DNA of 64,000 bases, from NCBI GenBank assembly GCA_029168955.1, contig JAPDOI010000066.1:817001-881000 (forward strand). The letters run 5' to 3'. Below, piece after piece: positions 37,931 through 48,821 of this stretch. The position numbers and the translations under genes are program-made. The DNA comes from Aplectana chamaeleonis (Eukaryota > Nematoda > Chromadorea > Rhabditida > Cosmocercidae). The notes under the pieces were generated by a model. It saw only the letters and a list, made by a program, of their open reading frames with translations, ran no database searches and was not told where the DNA came from. Position 1 is the first letter of the stretch, and the number at the start of each line of letters is the position of its first letter.

Positions 37931-38361
37931 GGCTCCGTCCATACGTCGCGAGAGCGGGCACTCCCGCTGTTGTGCGCCTCTCGACGCTCCTCAACGCTGC
38001 CCGAAAATTAGCACAGGCAAACACTCCCCACCGCTTGTTGATTCGATTGGAAACGTTTGATCGGGTGATCAATCGCTCGAGTCGGCGTAACGGCTGATGA
38101 TTTCCCACGGTTTTCGACTTCCGTGGTGGGACTATTAAAACAAGGACAGTAGTTCTGCTTTAGGTTTAGTGCCACCTGCTTTAGTGATGGAGCAGTAAGC
38201 TTGAAACTTGCTGCTTGCTTCGTGGTGCTGGCGTAAGCGCGCGAGAGCGAGCGGGCGAGGGCGCGCGAGAAGGAGCGCCTGTGAGCGGCTAGCGAATCGT
38301 ATGCCCACGATGACCATCGATTTTGCGTAATCGCACGCTCTCGCCACGTATGGACCGAGCC
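37931..38361. mobile_element. PIF/Harbinger-like MITE, 431 bp
   Basis: Ends GGCTCCGTCCATACGTCGCG and inverted CGCCACGTATGGACCGAGCC, flanked by TTA at 37928-37930 and 38362-38364. A 3-bp TTA duplication is the PIF/Harbinger signature. It lies inside the 37316-39094 element. Confidence 0.85.
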
Positions 38362-38364
38362 TTA

Positions 38365-38501
38365 GGCCCTAGTTTTGCTTCGGTGATTCGGTGTCGCTGG
38401 TTTTTGCGGGACGTCTGCGATTGGTCATATTTCGAAATTGACTAATAGCAGACATGCCGCGGAAGCCAGCGCCGGCAAATCGCTGGTGTATAACTAGGGC
38501 C
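38365..38501. mobile_element. PIF/Harbinger-like MITE, 137 bp, sharing TTA with its neighbour
   Basis: Ends GGCCCTAGTT and AACTAGGGCC, flanked by TTA at 38362-38364 and 38502-38504. The left TTA is also the right TTA of the preceding MITE. An inner CGCTGG/CCAGCG pair extends the palindrome. Confidence 0.85.
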
Positions 38502-39216
38502 TTAGAAGAAGATAATATTTATGAGTGGGGAAACAATCACTCAATCTAACTTGGTGGTTGTTGATCGCGATTTTATAGTTTAGTTGCGATAATGTCCACT
38601 GTATTTCCACCATGGGCTTTTCGGAAAATGAGGCTGAAAAATAGAAGTACACCTGTATTAGGACTACACCCCAAAAATTAGATATGAAAAATGGAAGAAC
38701 ATGCATCTCTCTAAAAATATGGTAGGTTTTTCGATTTATCCATTGATTCGAGATGTTCTGAAAATGCAATATTATAATTGTTGAATCATTACGTACTAAA
38801 GTCGAATGCCTATGTCTATATGTCACTTCTCTTATCAATAATATAATATTATTAACATTCTAATCATCAGATTAAGTTTTTTTCAACAATCCTGATATGC
38901 TTTGCTTCAACAAGAAGTATTATTTATTTCGCTCAAAATGGTCTTTCGTTAGAGAATAGCGTCTCGTTTGACAATGTCTGGCCCTAGCAGTGAGCAAAGT
39001 GCGGTAATTAGTCCGAGTCGACGACTCCCGTAATTCACACCTCGCTCGCACCTCGCGTAGACTCCGCCCTCCTTGGGACAGAACGTCCCGCTGCCAGTTT
39101 AGTCACCTGAGATTATTCATGGCATTTTCGGCAGGCTTCTTGAATCTCTATACACGTGTGTATTTTACACATGTTCGGAGCTATCTCAGTGATACATAGT
39201 ATAGCTTGACGATTTA

Positions 39217-39677
39217 AAGGCATCGTACGCGCAGAAAACCGTATATTATTTTTTTGATGTTTTTGTGTAGCTTGGCCTCTCTAGTGAACGAAAATGTCGA
39301 GAGGTCCCATGAAATACCTCTATTTGTAAAGCAAAGTCAATTGCAACAGATTATAAATACGGATTTGAATTTCGCGCCAAAATCGTTTTCGAAGTTTTTC
39401 TGCTTCTGGAGGCATCGTCACTGTCATTTTCGACGTTTTTCTGCATGTGGAGTTTAGGCCGTAACTGTTTCTCATTTTGTCTGACGGTTGCATCAACATT
39501 CTATGAAAAAGTGATAGATGACTGGTGAGAACTGGTGGCGGCTCCTCATCTTTAACCCCTTCCAACCTCATAACCCTACTTTTTTGACGCGCCAAAGTTT
39601 ACCAGTGTGGTCTACCGGGCCCATTCATGGAATTAAGCCTGAAAATGGAAATTGGTTTTCAGCGCGAACGATGCCTT
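39217..39677. mobile_element. MITE with AAGGCATCGTACGCGC ends
   Basis: Left AAGGCATCGTACGCGCAGAA, right inverted TTTTCAGCGCGAACGATGCC, flanked by TTA (39214-39216, 39678-39680), fitting PIF/Harbinger. The same ends define 57259-57876, and a lone right end lies at 42920-42943. Confidence 0.75.
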
Positions 39678-39717
39678 TTAGTGGGGTCGTTTGCCCTTTC
39701 TATATTTGCTGTTTCAG

Positions 39718-39835
39718 CCTGCCGCCTCGTTGCATTTTTTGCCTCGATGATGGTTCAGATATTGGCAATGCGTGTGGTCGGCTCCAGTGGTGCCCGGATA
39801 TTCCTCTGTTTTTTGCCATACATGAGCTGTGCGCT
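39718..39835 (+). CDS. ePHD-RING (PHF7/G2E3-like) gene, exon: first half of extended PHD
   Basis: Acceptor TTTGCTGTTTCAG, donor GTAGGT. The frame gives RCIFCLDDGSDIGNACGRL and ends AIHELCA. The C-x2-C, single Cys and H-x2-C spacing is that of the first zinc cluster of extended PHD fingers in PHF7, G2E3 and PHF6 proteins, which bind histones or act with ubiquitin ligases in the nucleus. It starts two bases into a codon and ends in phase 0, fitting the next exon. Confidence 0.75.
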
Positions 39836-39893
39836 GTAGGTCTTTTTTGCTAATATTTATTTCTGCTGCGCAATGTTTCTTGCTGCTCTTCAG

Positions 39894-40004
39894 CTTATGA
39901 CACCGGAAATCGTCACTGTTTGTGATCCTACGCCGTTAGGGGAGAGGCTTTTCGACATGAATCTGTTGCATATACATGCAGCGTTCACTCGGTCGCGACT
40001 GCTG
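39894..40004 (+). CDS. ePHD-RING gene, exon: linker within the ePHD
   Basis: Acceptor CTGCTCTTCAG, donor GTAAGG. 37 codons in phase 0 at both ends, including LMTPEIVTVCDPTPLGERLF and HIHAAFTRSRLL. It follows the exon ending AIHELCA across a 58-bp intron, as expected for the variable helix region between the two zinc clusters of an ePHD. A short terminal-exon alternative (40064-40126, ending TAG) is also in phase, but joining to 43230 completes the domain. Confidence 0.7.
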
Positions 40005-40540
40005 GTAAGGCGTCAAGTTGTTGTTTTCTCTTGCGAATTCAGTGGTTTGCGGTTTTTTCGCAGAAGCTTTGTCTAGTGTATACATTGTTCCAATCGGGTC
40101 CGTCGTTTGGGAGCACAAAGCGATAGCTGATTTTCTTCTGCGTCGCTGCTTGCGCAGTGCTGGATAGCTATGCGTGGCAAAGACGCAGAGTGAAACTTCT
40201 GCCTGTTCGAGCGTTCATTGGCTAACTTGATTGTAACAGTGTATACCAGACGGATTTTTGATCAAATACACAGAATCGGAGGCGCATGGGAGCAGTCCGA
40301 CTGGTACATGCGACTTGCGCGAAAGATAGCTCACGTCATCACTGGGGCGCCGTGCCAGGCGCAAGCAATCAGCCTAACTCCTTCCATGCGCTTTCCTTTG
40401 TGAATATTCTATCAATAAGACATACCAGACTTTTTAGGGTCTCATAGCAAGTTTACTCCAAGGCACCCTTAATTATTTTTGAGTTATGCGCATCCTAAGG
40501 CTCTTCGAATTGTAAATTGAGCTGGAAGCTGTAAATTGGG

Positions 40541-40672
40541 CGATCGACTCATCCCATGATCTAAATTTCATTCACGACTATCCCCACTGATATGCAAGAA
40601 GGAATTGGTTCCTTCTCGAATATCAATGGGGATAGTCGTGAATAAGATTTAGATCATGGGATAAGTCGATCG
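40541..40672. repeat. 132-bp near-perfect palindrome
   Basis: Left arm CGATCGACTCATCCCATGAT continuing through TTCACGACTATCCCCA is mirrored on the right. The ~25-base loop (AAGAAGGAATTGGTTCCTTC) can itself pair. The RNA would fold to a long hairpin. It lies in the intron between 40004 and 43230. It could be a tiny MITE; no clear duplication is seen. Confidence 0.75.
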
Positions 40673-40775
40673 ACAGTGATCGCCTTCGCGATCAACTCCG
40701 CCGTCCTTCACGGCTTGATCCACCAGTTTGGTCAATTCTTTTGTTTGCTTCAGCTGCATCTTTCGGGCACGTGAC

Positions 40776-40812
40776 ACCTCAAACTTGGAAAATTAAACCC
40801 AAGTTTGAGGTA
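40776..40812. repeat. SL1-like hairpin
   Basis: ACCTCAAACTTGG (40776-40788) and CCAAGTTTGAGGT (40799-40811) form a perfect 13-bp stem. The right arm with its flank, ACCCAAGTTTGAGGTA, equals the last bases of the nematode SL1 exon plus the start of its donor as I recall them. There is no full SL RNA here. Confidence 0.45.
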
Positions 40813-40967
40813 TAACGTCTAATAACCACTAGTGATCCCGTAATCCACGGATCAGTACCAAAGATAAGAGAAGTGCTGTAGAAACTAACAGAATCAATTC
40901 GTGACATTATCAGAATCAGTTTGACAGTGCAGCACACGACATATGATTACGATTTATTACCATACAA

Positions 40968-40971
<4 letters not shown>

Positions 40972-41020
<49 letters not shown>
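40972..41020. repeat. (CT)n microsatellite
   Basis: About 24 CT units in a host-gene intron. Confidence 0.97.
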
Positions 41021-41025
<5 letters not shown>

Positions 41026-41263
41026 CTTGAGCTTTTACCTCGCTCAGCCGTTTTCTCGCCGTCCTAGAAGGCTGATTTTCATCAGACCAAACAATGGAAC
41101 ATAAATATCGGGAAGGAGTCCGCGGATGCCCTCCATTAAGCGTTGGCTTTAGTGTCCTTGGAGACGTTAAATTGCGTGAATGGTCTCCTTCTCATTTTTC
41201 AATCTCTTTTGGATCATCATCATGATTTCGAGATATTCTCGAATGTTGAAAACCGATCTGCAC

Positions 41264-41460
41264 CAGGGATGAGTGGAATTCCGATTTCCGATGGTTTTGG
41301 GCATTTCGAATTCCGATTTCCAAAAAAAGCCCAGAAACGCGGAAGAAATCGGAACTATCCACGAGATTTTTTTCCACGTTCCCTTGCCAAATCCCTAGGA
41401 GGTTATTTCGGGCGCCAAATTCGAAATCGAGGTCCGTCGTCACTTTCCCAAAGCCAGGGG
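41264..41460. repeat. partial hAT-like MITE
   Basis: Left end CAGGGATGAGTGGAATTCCG matches the hAT MITEs at 26913 and 52102, and the CCGATTTCC-rich interior is similar. No right end or 8-bp duplication was found, so the right limit is approximate. Confidence 0.5.
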
Positions 41461-41600
41461 TGGTAGTAAATGGTTTTTCAACGCGAGTGAACCACCACCT
41501 TTGAACACGAGTTAACCGCAAACTACGCAAGCAAACCGCCAGGTTTATTAGAGCTTCTTGATCGATGAAGGGACGTCCTACTAACTATACGCTGCTTCTT

Positions 41601-41613
41601 GTGCGTGTGTGTG

Positions 41614-41653
<40 letters not shown>

Positions 41654-41664
41654 TGTGTGCGTGC

Positions 41665-41722
<58 letters not shown>
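41601..41722. repeat. compound (GTGC)n/(GT)n microsatellite
   Basis: GTGCGTGC units at the left pass into about 20 pure GT units at the right. Confidence 0.97.
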
Positions 41723-41723
<1 letters not shown>

Positions 41724-42139
41724 ACAATGAACGGAAATTAGTCATCGCCACTCGTCGTTAACAATTGACACCCGGTTGTCACATACTGTCCACGCATGCA
41801 GCCTTGGTGATTGACCTCCCGTGTCAATGAGAAAACATTCTACTGCATATATTAGGATTAGTGCGTGCCTATTACCCTATTACTTCAACTGTTCCTTTCT
41901 GCGATGAGTTCAAGAACTGAGCGGGACATCAATCTAAACCGAAATGTTCACCAATCCATGGAGAAGTGTGTCATAACTTCCTCCGTAGATTCTTCTTCCG
42001 AATCTGTGTCAGACTGTAAAGGGCTATGCACTGCATTGCGAAAGTTCCCTTCGTGAGCTTGATTGAGCACAGTGTAACTGATTTCCGTGAAAACATACAG
42101 TAGCGCACAAGTCCTTTTTCTGCAGAAGGGGCTTTTTGT

Positions 42140-42315
42140 GGAATCGCGGTAGGGTCGCGGCAAAGTCCTGAGAGAGTCGCGGTAGATTTGCGAACGCTTG
42201 ACACACGAAGAAGTCGCGGCAAAGCCGCGGAAAAGTTAAGGGTCGCTGGAGGGTTGCCGAACAGTCCGGGATCACGGTGGAGTCGCGGGGCAGTAGCGGA
42301 AGAGTCGCGGCAATA
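42140..42315. repeat. degenerate GTCGCGG-rich repeat
   Basis: Irregularly spaced copies of (A)GTCGCGGNA(A)AG, at least eight, without a fixed period. Minus-strand frames across it are a by-product. The span 42316-42995 holds only a lone MITE right end (42920-42943). Confidence 0.55.
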
Positions 42316-42995
42316 TTTCTCAGAGAAAGCGCCACATCGCCATATCTCGCTTCGAAATTGACGAAATGAATTTCAGGGGTAGTTTTCGTGGTCCTCTCAG
42401 TGAGGCAAATGTAGAGAGCCATTGCAACTCCCGTATCCTGTTGGGAAATGTGTATTTCCTTTCAAAATTCATGTCGACAACAAATCAGAACATGAAAGAT
42501 TTCTGCTATCATGATCGACTGTCCAGTTCATAGTGAGGGATTATGTGGTGCAAATATTGCATCTCTCGATGTATTTCTTAAGTTCAACATATTATTTTCT
42601 AACACTATCGTATAGAGCTCAATGGAAGCGATTCAGAATTTACTTCAAAATTGAAATCGAACCACTTTGAAGCAAGTTATGGCGATGAAAGGCAAAAGAA
42701 ATTTTCTCACCTAGAAAGTTTAAAGCGTGAGACCACTTCAGACGTTCAGGAAAACTTATTGCAGTGGACACACCGAATTCGACGGAGGGGGTGGAAAGTC
42801 AACTTTTCAAAAAGTTTTCAAACGCGTTTATCCAAATCAGGAGTTTTTTTGGGGTTTCTTCGCTATTATGGCTTACCTCAAGAGTTTGCCTACTCGAAAA
42901 CATAGAAAAGTAAGACACCGTTTTTTGCGCGTACGATGCTTTAAGGCTGTTGAACACAGCGAGGCACCGCCCTGCACTTTAAATAATCCATAGAT

Positions 42996-43048
42996 CTTAA
43001 AGCACGACCACAAGTACGCCGCGAAGCGGCGTGGGTGTGCACCTTGTT
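42996..43048. repeat. short repeat with GCCGC-TTC-GCGGC hairpin, copy 2 (inverted)
   Basis: Reverse complement of 25538-25590, including CGGCGTGGGTGTGCACCTTG. About 50 bp is conserved. Confidence 0.6.
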
Positions 43049-43229
43049 TAGTATGCCATAGAAATTGAGTAGGGGAGGTGGGTGTGAAAATTTCCAACAT
43101 AGAGGGTGGAGTGGCGCTCAACCGAAGGGACAACACTAGGGCACGCCTTGCTGTGGCTTTGACCAACGAATGAACACCATTCAATTTTAAGGTTGCTTTA
43201 TTCAACAACTCGATTTTGGCGGTTTTCAG

Positions 43230-43351
43230 ACCTGTAATGCGTGTGGAGAACGAGGCGCGACAGTTGGCTGCTCTGTTCCATCATGTCGTCGCGTTTATCA
43301 TTTGCCTTGTGCGATGCGTTCCCTGTGCTATATAGACTACTCCGAATTTTG
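43230..43351 (+). CDS. ePHD-RING gene, exon: second half of extended PHD
   Basis: Acceptor TTGGCGGTTTTCAG, donor GTATTC. The frame gives CNACGERGATVGCSVPSC followed by RRVYHLPCAMRS. This is the diagnostic ePHD signature (C-x2-C-G-x2-G-A-T-V-G-C, then C and YH-x2-C). It begins in phase 0, fitting 40004, and ends two bases into a codon, which the next exon completes as Trp. Confidence 0.88.
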
Positions 43352-43426
43352 GTATTCTTTTTTCTTTTAATTTCATGGATGTCCAGTCCCTTTTAACAAT
43401 CAGGTCTTCTAAACGAATTGTTTAAG

Positions 43427-43502
43427 GTGCTTCTGTCCCAAGCATTCCCAAGCAGGCTTCAAAAAGTCAACTCGCTCACTGTTCTCTCGAGCCGACAATA
43501 AG
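43427..43502 (+). CDS. ePHD-RING gene, exon: last zinc pair of ePHD
   Basis: Acceptor TTGTTTAAG, donor GTGCAG. The frame gives CFCPKHSQAGFKK and ends SRADNK. C-x2-H is the final ligand pair of the ePHD. Joined to the previous exon it reads SEFWCFCPKH, the expected FWxFCxxH pattern. It ends in phase 0, fitting 52602. The frame stays open past the proposed donor to a TAG near 43676, so the donor choice is an inference. Confidence 0.75.
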
Positions 43503-44028
43503 GTGCAGTTCGTGTTGAATAAGTTAATGAGACATTGTGGTCAATCGATTCTTACATTGCGTTCCACACGGCTTCAGCTGCGGTGTGAGACAGCAGCAGT
43601 ACTCAGCCACCATACAGATTTCCAGTTCTTAGAAATGATGGGTACTTTGTTGCATCGCGCATCATGGGGAATGTAGGTTATGCGAACGGCTCAAGGCCGG
43701 GGTGAAGCGGTTCGTTGTGTAGGATCGTAGCGTAATGCGATCCCATCCCCCTTGGGCCGATTTCGTTCTGGAAATTTCTCAATCCCCTCAAGTTTCCGTT
43801 GATGGGCCCAAACATTCGCGATTCTCACCAGAAATTTCCTTGGCTCAAATTTTTGCTATCCGATTCACCACCCATAGAGAACGTTCACATCGGTGTGCTC
43901 AATTACAGGGTTTACAATAAAAACGATTGTTATGTTGTTCTCATGAGAAGGTATATCTGACCATCACAATAGTGAAATTAGGTGAAACGTCGAAAAAAAA
44001 CGGGCGGAATAAATTTCAACGGCTAGTT
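43503..44028. other. intronic sequence
   Basis: After the proposed donor the frame stays open to about 43675. Beyond that nothing is recognised. Confidence 0.4.
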
Positions 44029-44221
44029 ACCGGGTGTCTGCCCGCCTTCAATTAACGGGTTTCTCATTAATGCTCGTTTTGTCGCCTTTTATTTTGGTTT
44101 TAAGTGGTTCCCAGCTGTTTTGGGAGGCTATCAACTACTTTGAGAGCAAAATAAGAGGCGTTAGCATTCATAAAATGCATTAATAAAATCTCGTCAAAGG
44201 GAGGCGGGCGGACATCCAGTA
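44029..44221. mobile_element. small MITE, ~193 bp
   Basis: Ends ACCGGGTGTCTGCCCGCC and inverted GGCGGGCGGACATCCAGT, with inner TTAATGC / GCATTAA pairs. TA-rich flanks. Family uncertain. Confidence 0.7.
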
Positions 44222-45639
44222 ATTAGACGCTCTAACTTTTTGCACGTGTTTTTCTCCAACTTTTTACTTTTTTTCACTTCTGTGAAGGCCAGATCCGCCT
44301 TCTCATGAGGACAAGACTATCCGTTTTTATCGCGAACCCTTCGTATAACGCCCATGCGTAGCCGGGAGGCGCGAGTCGTCCCGCTGTGACAGGACGAGAG
44401 GCAAGCACGAAGCTTCGTAGCTATCCTTCATCCCACATTATGGTGACTCGACTTGTGTTGCCCGATTGAGCATAGTCCATTAAGTGGTGGTGTCGTTAGC
44501 GATGAGCTACACGCAATATCATCCGGAGTATTGTGACGGACTTTGGCGGGGGTACTACCCCTCTCCCCCTTTGATGACAAATCTTTTTTAAGAAGTGTCA
44601 GAAATTTATTCAATCTCCTCGCTTGTAGGTAAAAATCCTGTCCAGGTTTTGTTATATTTCCTTAAAATTCGAAAGTTTTAAAATTTGGGCCAGAATTCCT
44701 ACGATCGTCCCTCTGATGGCTTTCTGTCCTATCAAAACAGAGGTGGAGGAACATTTCGTTCTATTCTCGCGACTGACATCTCGCGATTAGCTCATATTGT
44801 CTCCCTGGTTAAGTATGCGCATTCGGGGTCAAGCGTGGGTTTATCAATTCTCTGCGGGTGGTGAGGGGGGTCATAAATATTTGGCCTCAAAATGAAATTT
44901 TCCGGTGGGGATCCCGAAATTCTTGCCTTAAAAGTGGAAGCTTGAGGAGGAGATCGTTCAAGTTATGGAGTTATTCGGTCATTGAGGGAAGGGATCGTTG
45001 TTCTGCTGAGCTTCTGCGGAACTGTGAGCTCGAACCCTTGCGCGTTGTCCGAGCAATAGTGTGGGCAAGGGTTAGGTTAAAGCTGCTCGAGTGGTCAAGT
45101 ATAAGCTATCGCCCTCATTTTGAGCGGGTCGAAGTAGGGTTTATCATGTCAAAATCTCCTTATTGTTGTTGTATTTTGCCATGACCGACCGCTCCGCTGC
45201 TTACTCCGCCCGGACTCATCTGAGCAAGCTAGGCTCCAAGTGTCAGGCTGCGACGTGAGGTGTGATGTCACAGGAGGGAGGTCGGACCCCTCGAAGTCCG
45301 CTGGGAGATCGGAACAAGAACCAAAATGGGCTTCCATTAGAGGAGAGGGGGGGGGGGTGTGGAGAAAGCCATACTGTTAGTGCAAAAATTGGCTAGAATA
45401 ATAACAGTAATGACCAACTTGACTTAACTTTGACTTAATCGACTGGCTTCCGCTTGGCGCAGTCAGTCCATTTCATCGCTAAGTCGTGCCGTCCTAGCAG
45501 TCGGCCGTGTCCTATTGTCGCAGACCTCAGGCAAAATTTGAGCACAATCCATCCATTGTTCGCTATTCCACTTGCTGCGAAGTAAAACATCGCGTCTGAA
45601 TTGCCTTTCAATGCTGAGTGATTTTTATTCCTTCGTTCA
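44222..45639. other. intronic stretch with no recognised gene
   Basis: Several short frames, none with a domain or consistent splice signals. Includes a G-run near 45347. Probably old intron sequence of the ePHD-RING gene. Confidence 0.4.
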
Positions 45640-46205
45640 AAACTTTCGCATACGTCCATGCGGCCGTTTCCATGCAGGATTCGGAAGTATTCTCAGAGCA
45701 TGTTGAATAATAAGATCTGGCGGTATTAGAATATGCCCAAACAGTCTGAGTCGACCTTCAGTCGCCACTGGAGATGGTGTTGGGAGATACTGGCGCCTCT
45801 CGTGCCAAGCGTTGATGTAATGCGTCGATTTTGTTGTAGATATCTTCGTTATGGCACGTCCGTTGTAAAGATTTTTGCTATGGCACATAGGGTGAATTGC
45901 TGATAGGTAATCGCGCAACATGACTTCCTTAAACACTTGGTTAGAGAATTGAATGCAGATGTAGCATTCGAACAAAGTTGTATATCCGCTGCATAACTAC
46001 CATCGTTCTCCAGCAAACATCCCAAATATTAGAAATCATCCACAACTTCGATACGTCGTCCGTCCACGCAAACTCCCGTTGAAGGCCTCTAGGGGGGGGG
46101 GGTTACGTTTGGCGGGACAAAGACGAAACGTTGCGTTTGTTGGGATGAAGACGAAACGTTGCGTTTGTTGGAACGAAGATGAAGTCCATAGGCTGCGGCA
46201 TACTT

Positions 46206-46624
46206 TCAAACGATGTTCACAGTCCTTTGCAGTTTTGCGTTGTTTTCAGCGAATAACACAATGTCGTCGGCGTACTCCAGGTCGACAAGGAAGCGACCTG
46301 ATGGTGTTAAGATCACGTCCACAGGAAACTGGTATGCAAATCTACGCATGATGCTATCAACGGCGAAGTTGAATAGAAAACCTCCTGCGACAGCTTCTTG
46401 CCTTATTCTTGTTTTCACCTTGAAAGCTGACGTAAATCCGACAGGTGTACGAACTGTTTTTGTTCCTTTGCCGTGTCCTCGATAAGTCGAGCATACTTTT
46501 GTGGAACTCCATCGGCACGCGGCGCGTTGAGTAATCGATCACGATAAGGAGATCGGAATGCGGCTTCGAAGTCTGAAAAAGCTCGCCATAGTGGCTTCGA
46601 ATAACTACTCTTCTTACGATTCAC
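46206..46624 (-). pseudogene. RTE reverse transcriptase remnant
   Basis: Two overlapping frames carry motif A-like AFSDFEAAFRSPYRDRL and the catalytic LEYADDIVLFAENN. The normal motif A aspartate appears lost (AAFRSPYRD instead of an AFDS-type block). A duplicated ~240-bp block (46820-46920 resembles 47100-47200) lies upstream. No intact protein is possible. Confidence 0.75.
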
Positions 46625-47581
46625 TTTTGGTCGATGGTTGATTTTCCAGGTCGAAAACCGGCTTGCTCTGCTCTGGTCATTGCTTCACAATGGTTGATGA
46701 GTCGCTTAAGAATGGTACATTCCAAAATCTTGATCATAACAAACAGTAGAGAAATTCCCCTGTAGTTCTAGGGGTCCAGGGTGGATAACTTCTTGTGAGG
46801 ATGTGCGATTATAGCATGTATTCACGAATCAGGCATCCTTTCGCTCATCCATATGGCGTGGATAAGGTCGGTCATTTCACGAATCCCAGACGGGCGGAGT
46901 GCTTATAGCAGTGATGTTGTCATCTCCGCCTGCCTTTGTTGTCGCTTTGTTGTCGTCTCCACCGGCTTGCTCTTCTCTGGTCATCTTTTCACGATGATTG
47001 TTGAGCCGCTCAATAACGATACATATCAAAAATTTGTACATGACGCGCAGTTCTAGGGGCCCGAAACGGATAATTTCTTGTGAAGATGTCCGATGATCGC
47101 ATTTGTACACGAATCAGGCACCTTTTCGCTCATCCATATGGCTTGGATGGTGATGGTCATTTCACGAATCCCAGACGGACGGAGTGCTTACGGCGGTGAT
47201 ATTGTCATCTCCACCTGTCTTTCCATTCTTCCTTTTCCGGACACAATTCAACACTTCAGACTAAGTCGACGGTCCCTCACTAGCATTGTAATGTGCACTC
47301 TGAAGATGCGGGCGCTGAGGTACTGATGGCGCTGGGCGATTCGGTAGTGATGTGAAGTAACCTTCCAGCAGCGTCGCATCGCCAACTGCAACTCCATTGA
47401 TAGTGTTCAGGACGGGAGAGCATTTCTTCATCTTGCCGCTATACTGTCGTAACAACGGGTAGGCTCTCCTCGGGTTCTCCTTCGCGGTCGCTGTGAAGCT
47501 GCCGTCGCAATCTTCCCCTCATACGCCTCTCCTCCACGAAGTTTCCTGCAGTTCGGGGAGCACAAGCTCTGTTGTAAGTAG

Positions 47582-48117
47582 TATAGTTGTACACGAACGA
47601 AATTTTCGAAAAATGTCATTTTTCGAATTTTTTTCGTTCGTTTTTGTTCGTTCGAAATCCGATTTTTCGAAATTTTTTTGAAATTCGTTTGTTCGCAATA
47701 CTTTCGAACAGATTCCGAAAAAAAAACTTCGAAAATTCCGACAAATTTCGAAAAAAGTTCGAAATTTTCGACGAATTTCGAAAAAATTACGAAATTTCGA
47801 AAGAAATCGAAATTTCGATTAGTTTCGAATTTCGTTCGTTCGACCTCCGAAATCTTGAAAGTTTTTCGAGATTCATTCGTTCGAAATTTTTTCCAACGAA
47901 ATTTTTTTTCAACTTTCGTTCATTCGAAATCTTTTCGAACGAAAATTTTTTGATTTTCGTTCGTTCGAAATTTTTTCGAACGAAATTTTTTCATTTTTCG
48001 CTCGTTCGAAATTTTTTTGAACGATGTTCTTTCATTTTTCGTTTGTTCAAAAATATTTCGAACGAAAAAATTTCGAATTTTGTTCGTTCTACATTTTTTC
48101 GAAATTGTACAACTATA
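47582..48117. mobile_element. 536-bp TTCG-rich DNA element, 8-bp duplication
   Basis: Ends are perfect inverted repeats TATAGTTGTAC / GTACAACTATA, flanked by GTAAGTAG at 47574-47581 and 48118-48125. The interior is almost entirely TTCGTTCGAAAT / TTTCGAACGAAA words in both orientations, so it is extremely self-complementary. The 204-residue Phe/Arg/Lys frame across it is low complexity, not a gene. The 8-bp duplication suggests hAT or a similar superfamily. Confidence 0.85.
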
Positions 48118-48821
48118 GTAAGTAGATATTATTCCCTCTGTGGCGTAGACGAACTCTTTCATTGGCTCAACAACCGGGAGTCTGCTTTCCGATGTGGATA
48201 GAAACGCGTTGCCGCAATTTCCCTCTACATTCTTCATCTCTGAGACTTGTCGTGTCAGCCCTTTGGAGAGGATGGGCTCCTCGCTTTCTCTTTTAATCCT
48301 CGCTGGATTGATAGCTGGGTTGATCCCTGTCTCGTAAGCCGATGGCGGCGATGACTTTTGAATGTTGGTGTAATAATCAGAGCACTGCGTTCACATAAGT
48401 CAACAAGGCATTAACCATTGTCCGATGTTTGCTTCACTTTGTAGAATCATTTACCGAGTACTACGGGTTCACGATCAATTCCTATCAGCGCGATTGCGTT
48501 TATTCCCACTAGAACAGCATGTTGGCAAGGTATCCTGGCTAACAAAGTGTTGAGTTCCTCGCAGAATGCGCCCGCGGCATTGTCTTCGGCGGTATCGGTG
48601 GACGTATGAGCGTTTCTTATCCATAGATTAAATTCTCTATGGTCCCGCAATTGTACAATTGCCTTCTTACTCGAAGTCGAGCTGAATTCCTCGATCATAG
48701 CTTACAGCTATCGCGCAGCCTCTCACTCTCCTAACATCAGCGTTACTTTCCGACGTGTGTGACGGGTCCATCCTTGAGGCGAGTTTCTTGCAAAGTAGCA
48801 AACGGTGAATGGGAATAGCCT

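Larger units (their letters stand above)
37316..39094. mobile_element. DNA element with ~145-bp terminal inverted repeats
   Basis: Bases 37316-37462 (GACGTTCTGTCCC... GGGAGTCGTCGACTCGGACT ...) recur inverted at 38952-39094 with high identity. Such long inverted repeats suit Mutator-like or fold-back elements. The interior has no transposase frame. Two smaller MITEs sit inside it. Flanking duplications could not be identified; the left end lies about 60 bp from the tail of LINE I. Confidence 0.75.

Noticed and set aside
40064..40126. Terminal exon ending the host gene at TAG 40126
   Set aside because: Phase-compatible with 40004, but it would leave the ePHD without its second zinc cluster, whereas 43230 completes it. 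Kept only as an alternative.
47587..48201. 204-residue Phe/Arg/Lys-rich protein
   Set aside because: Direct product of the TTCG-rich interior of a DNA element; low complexity and crosses its right end.
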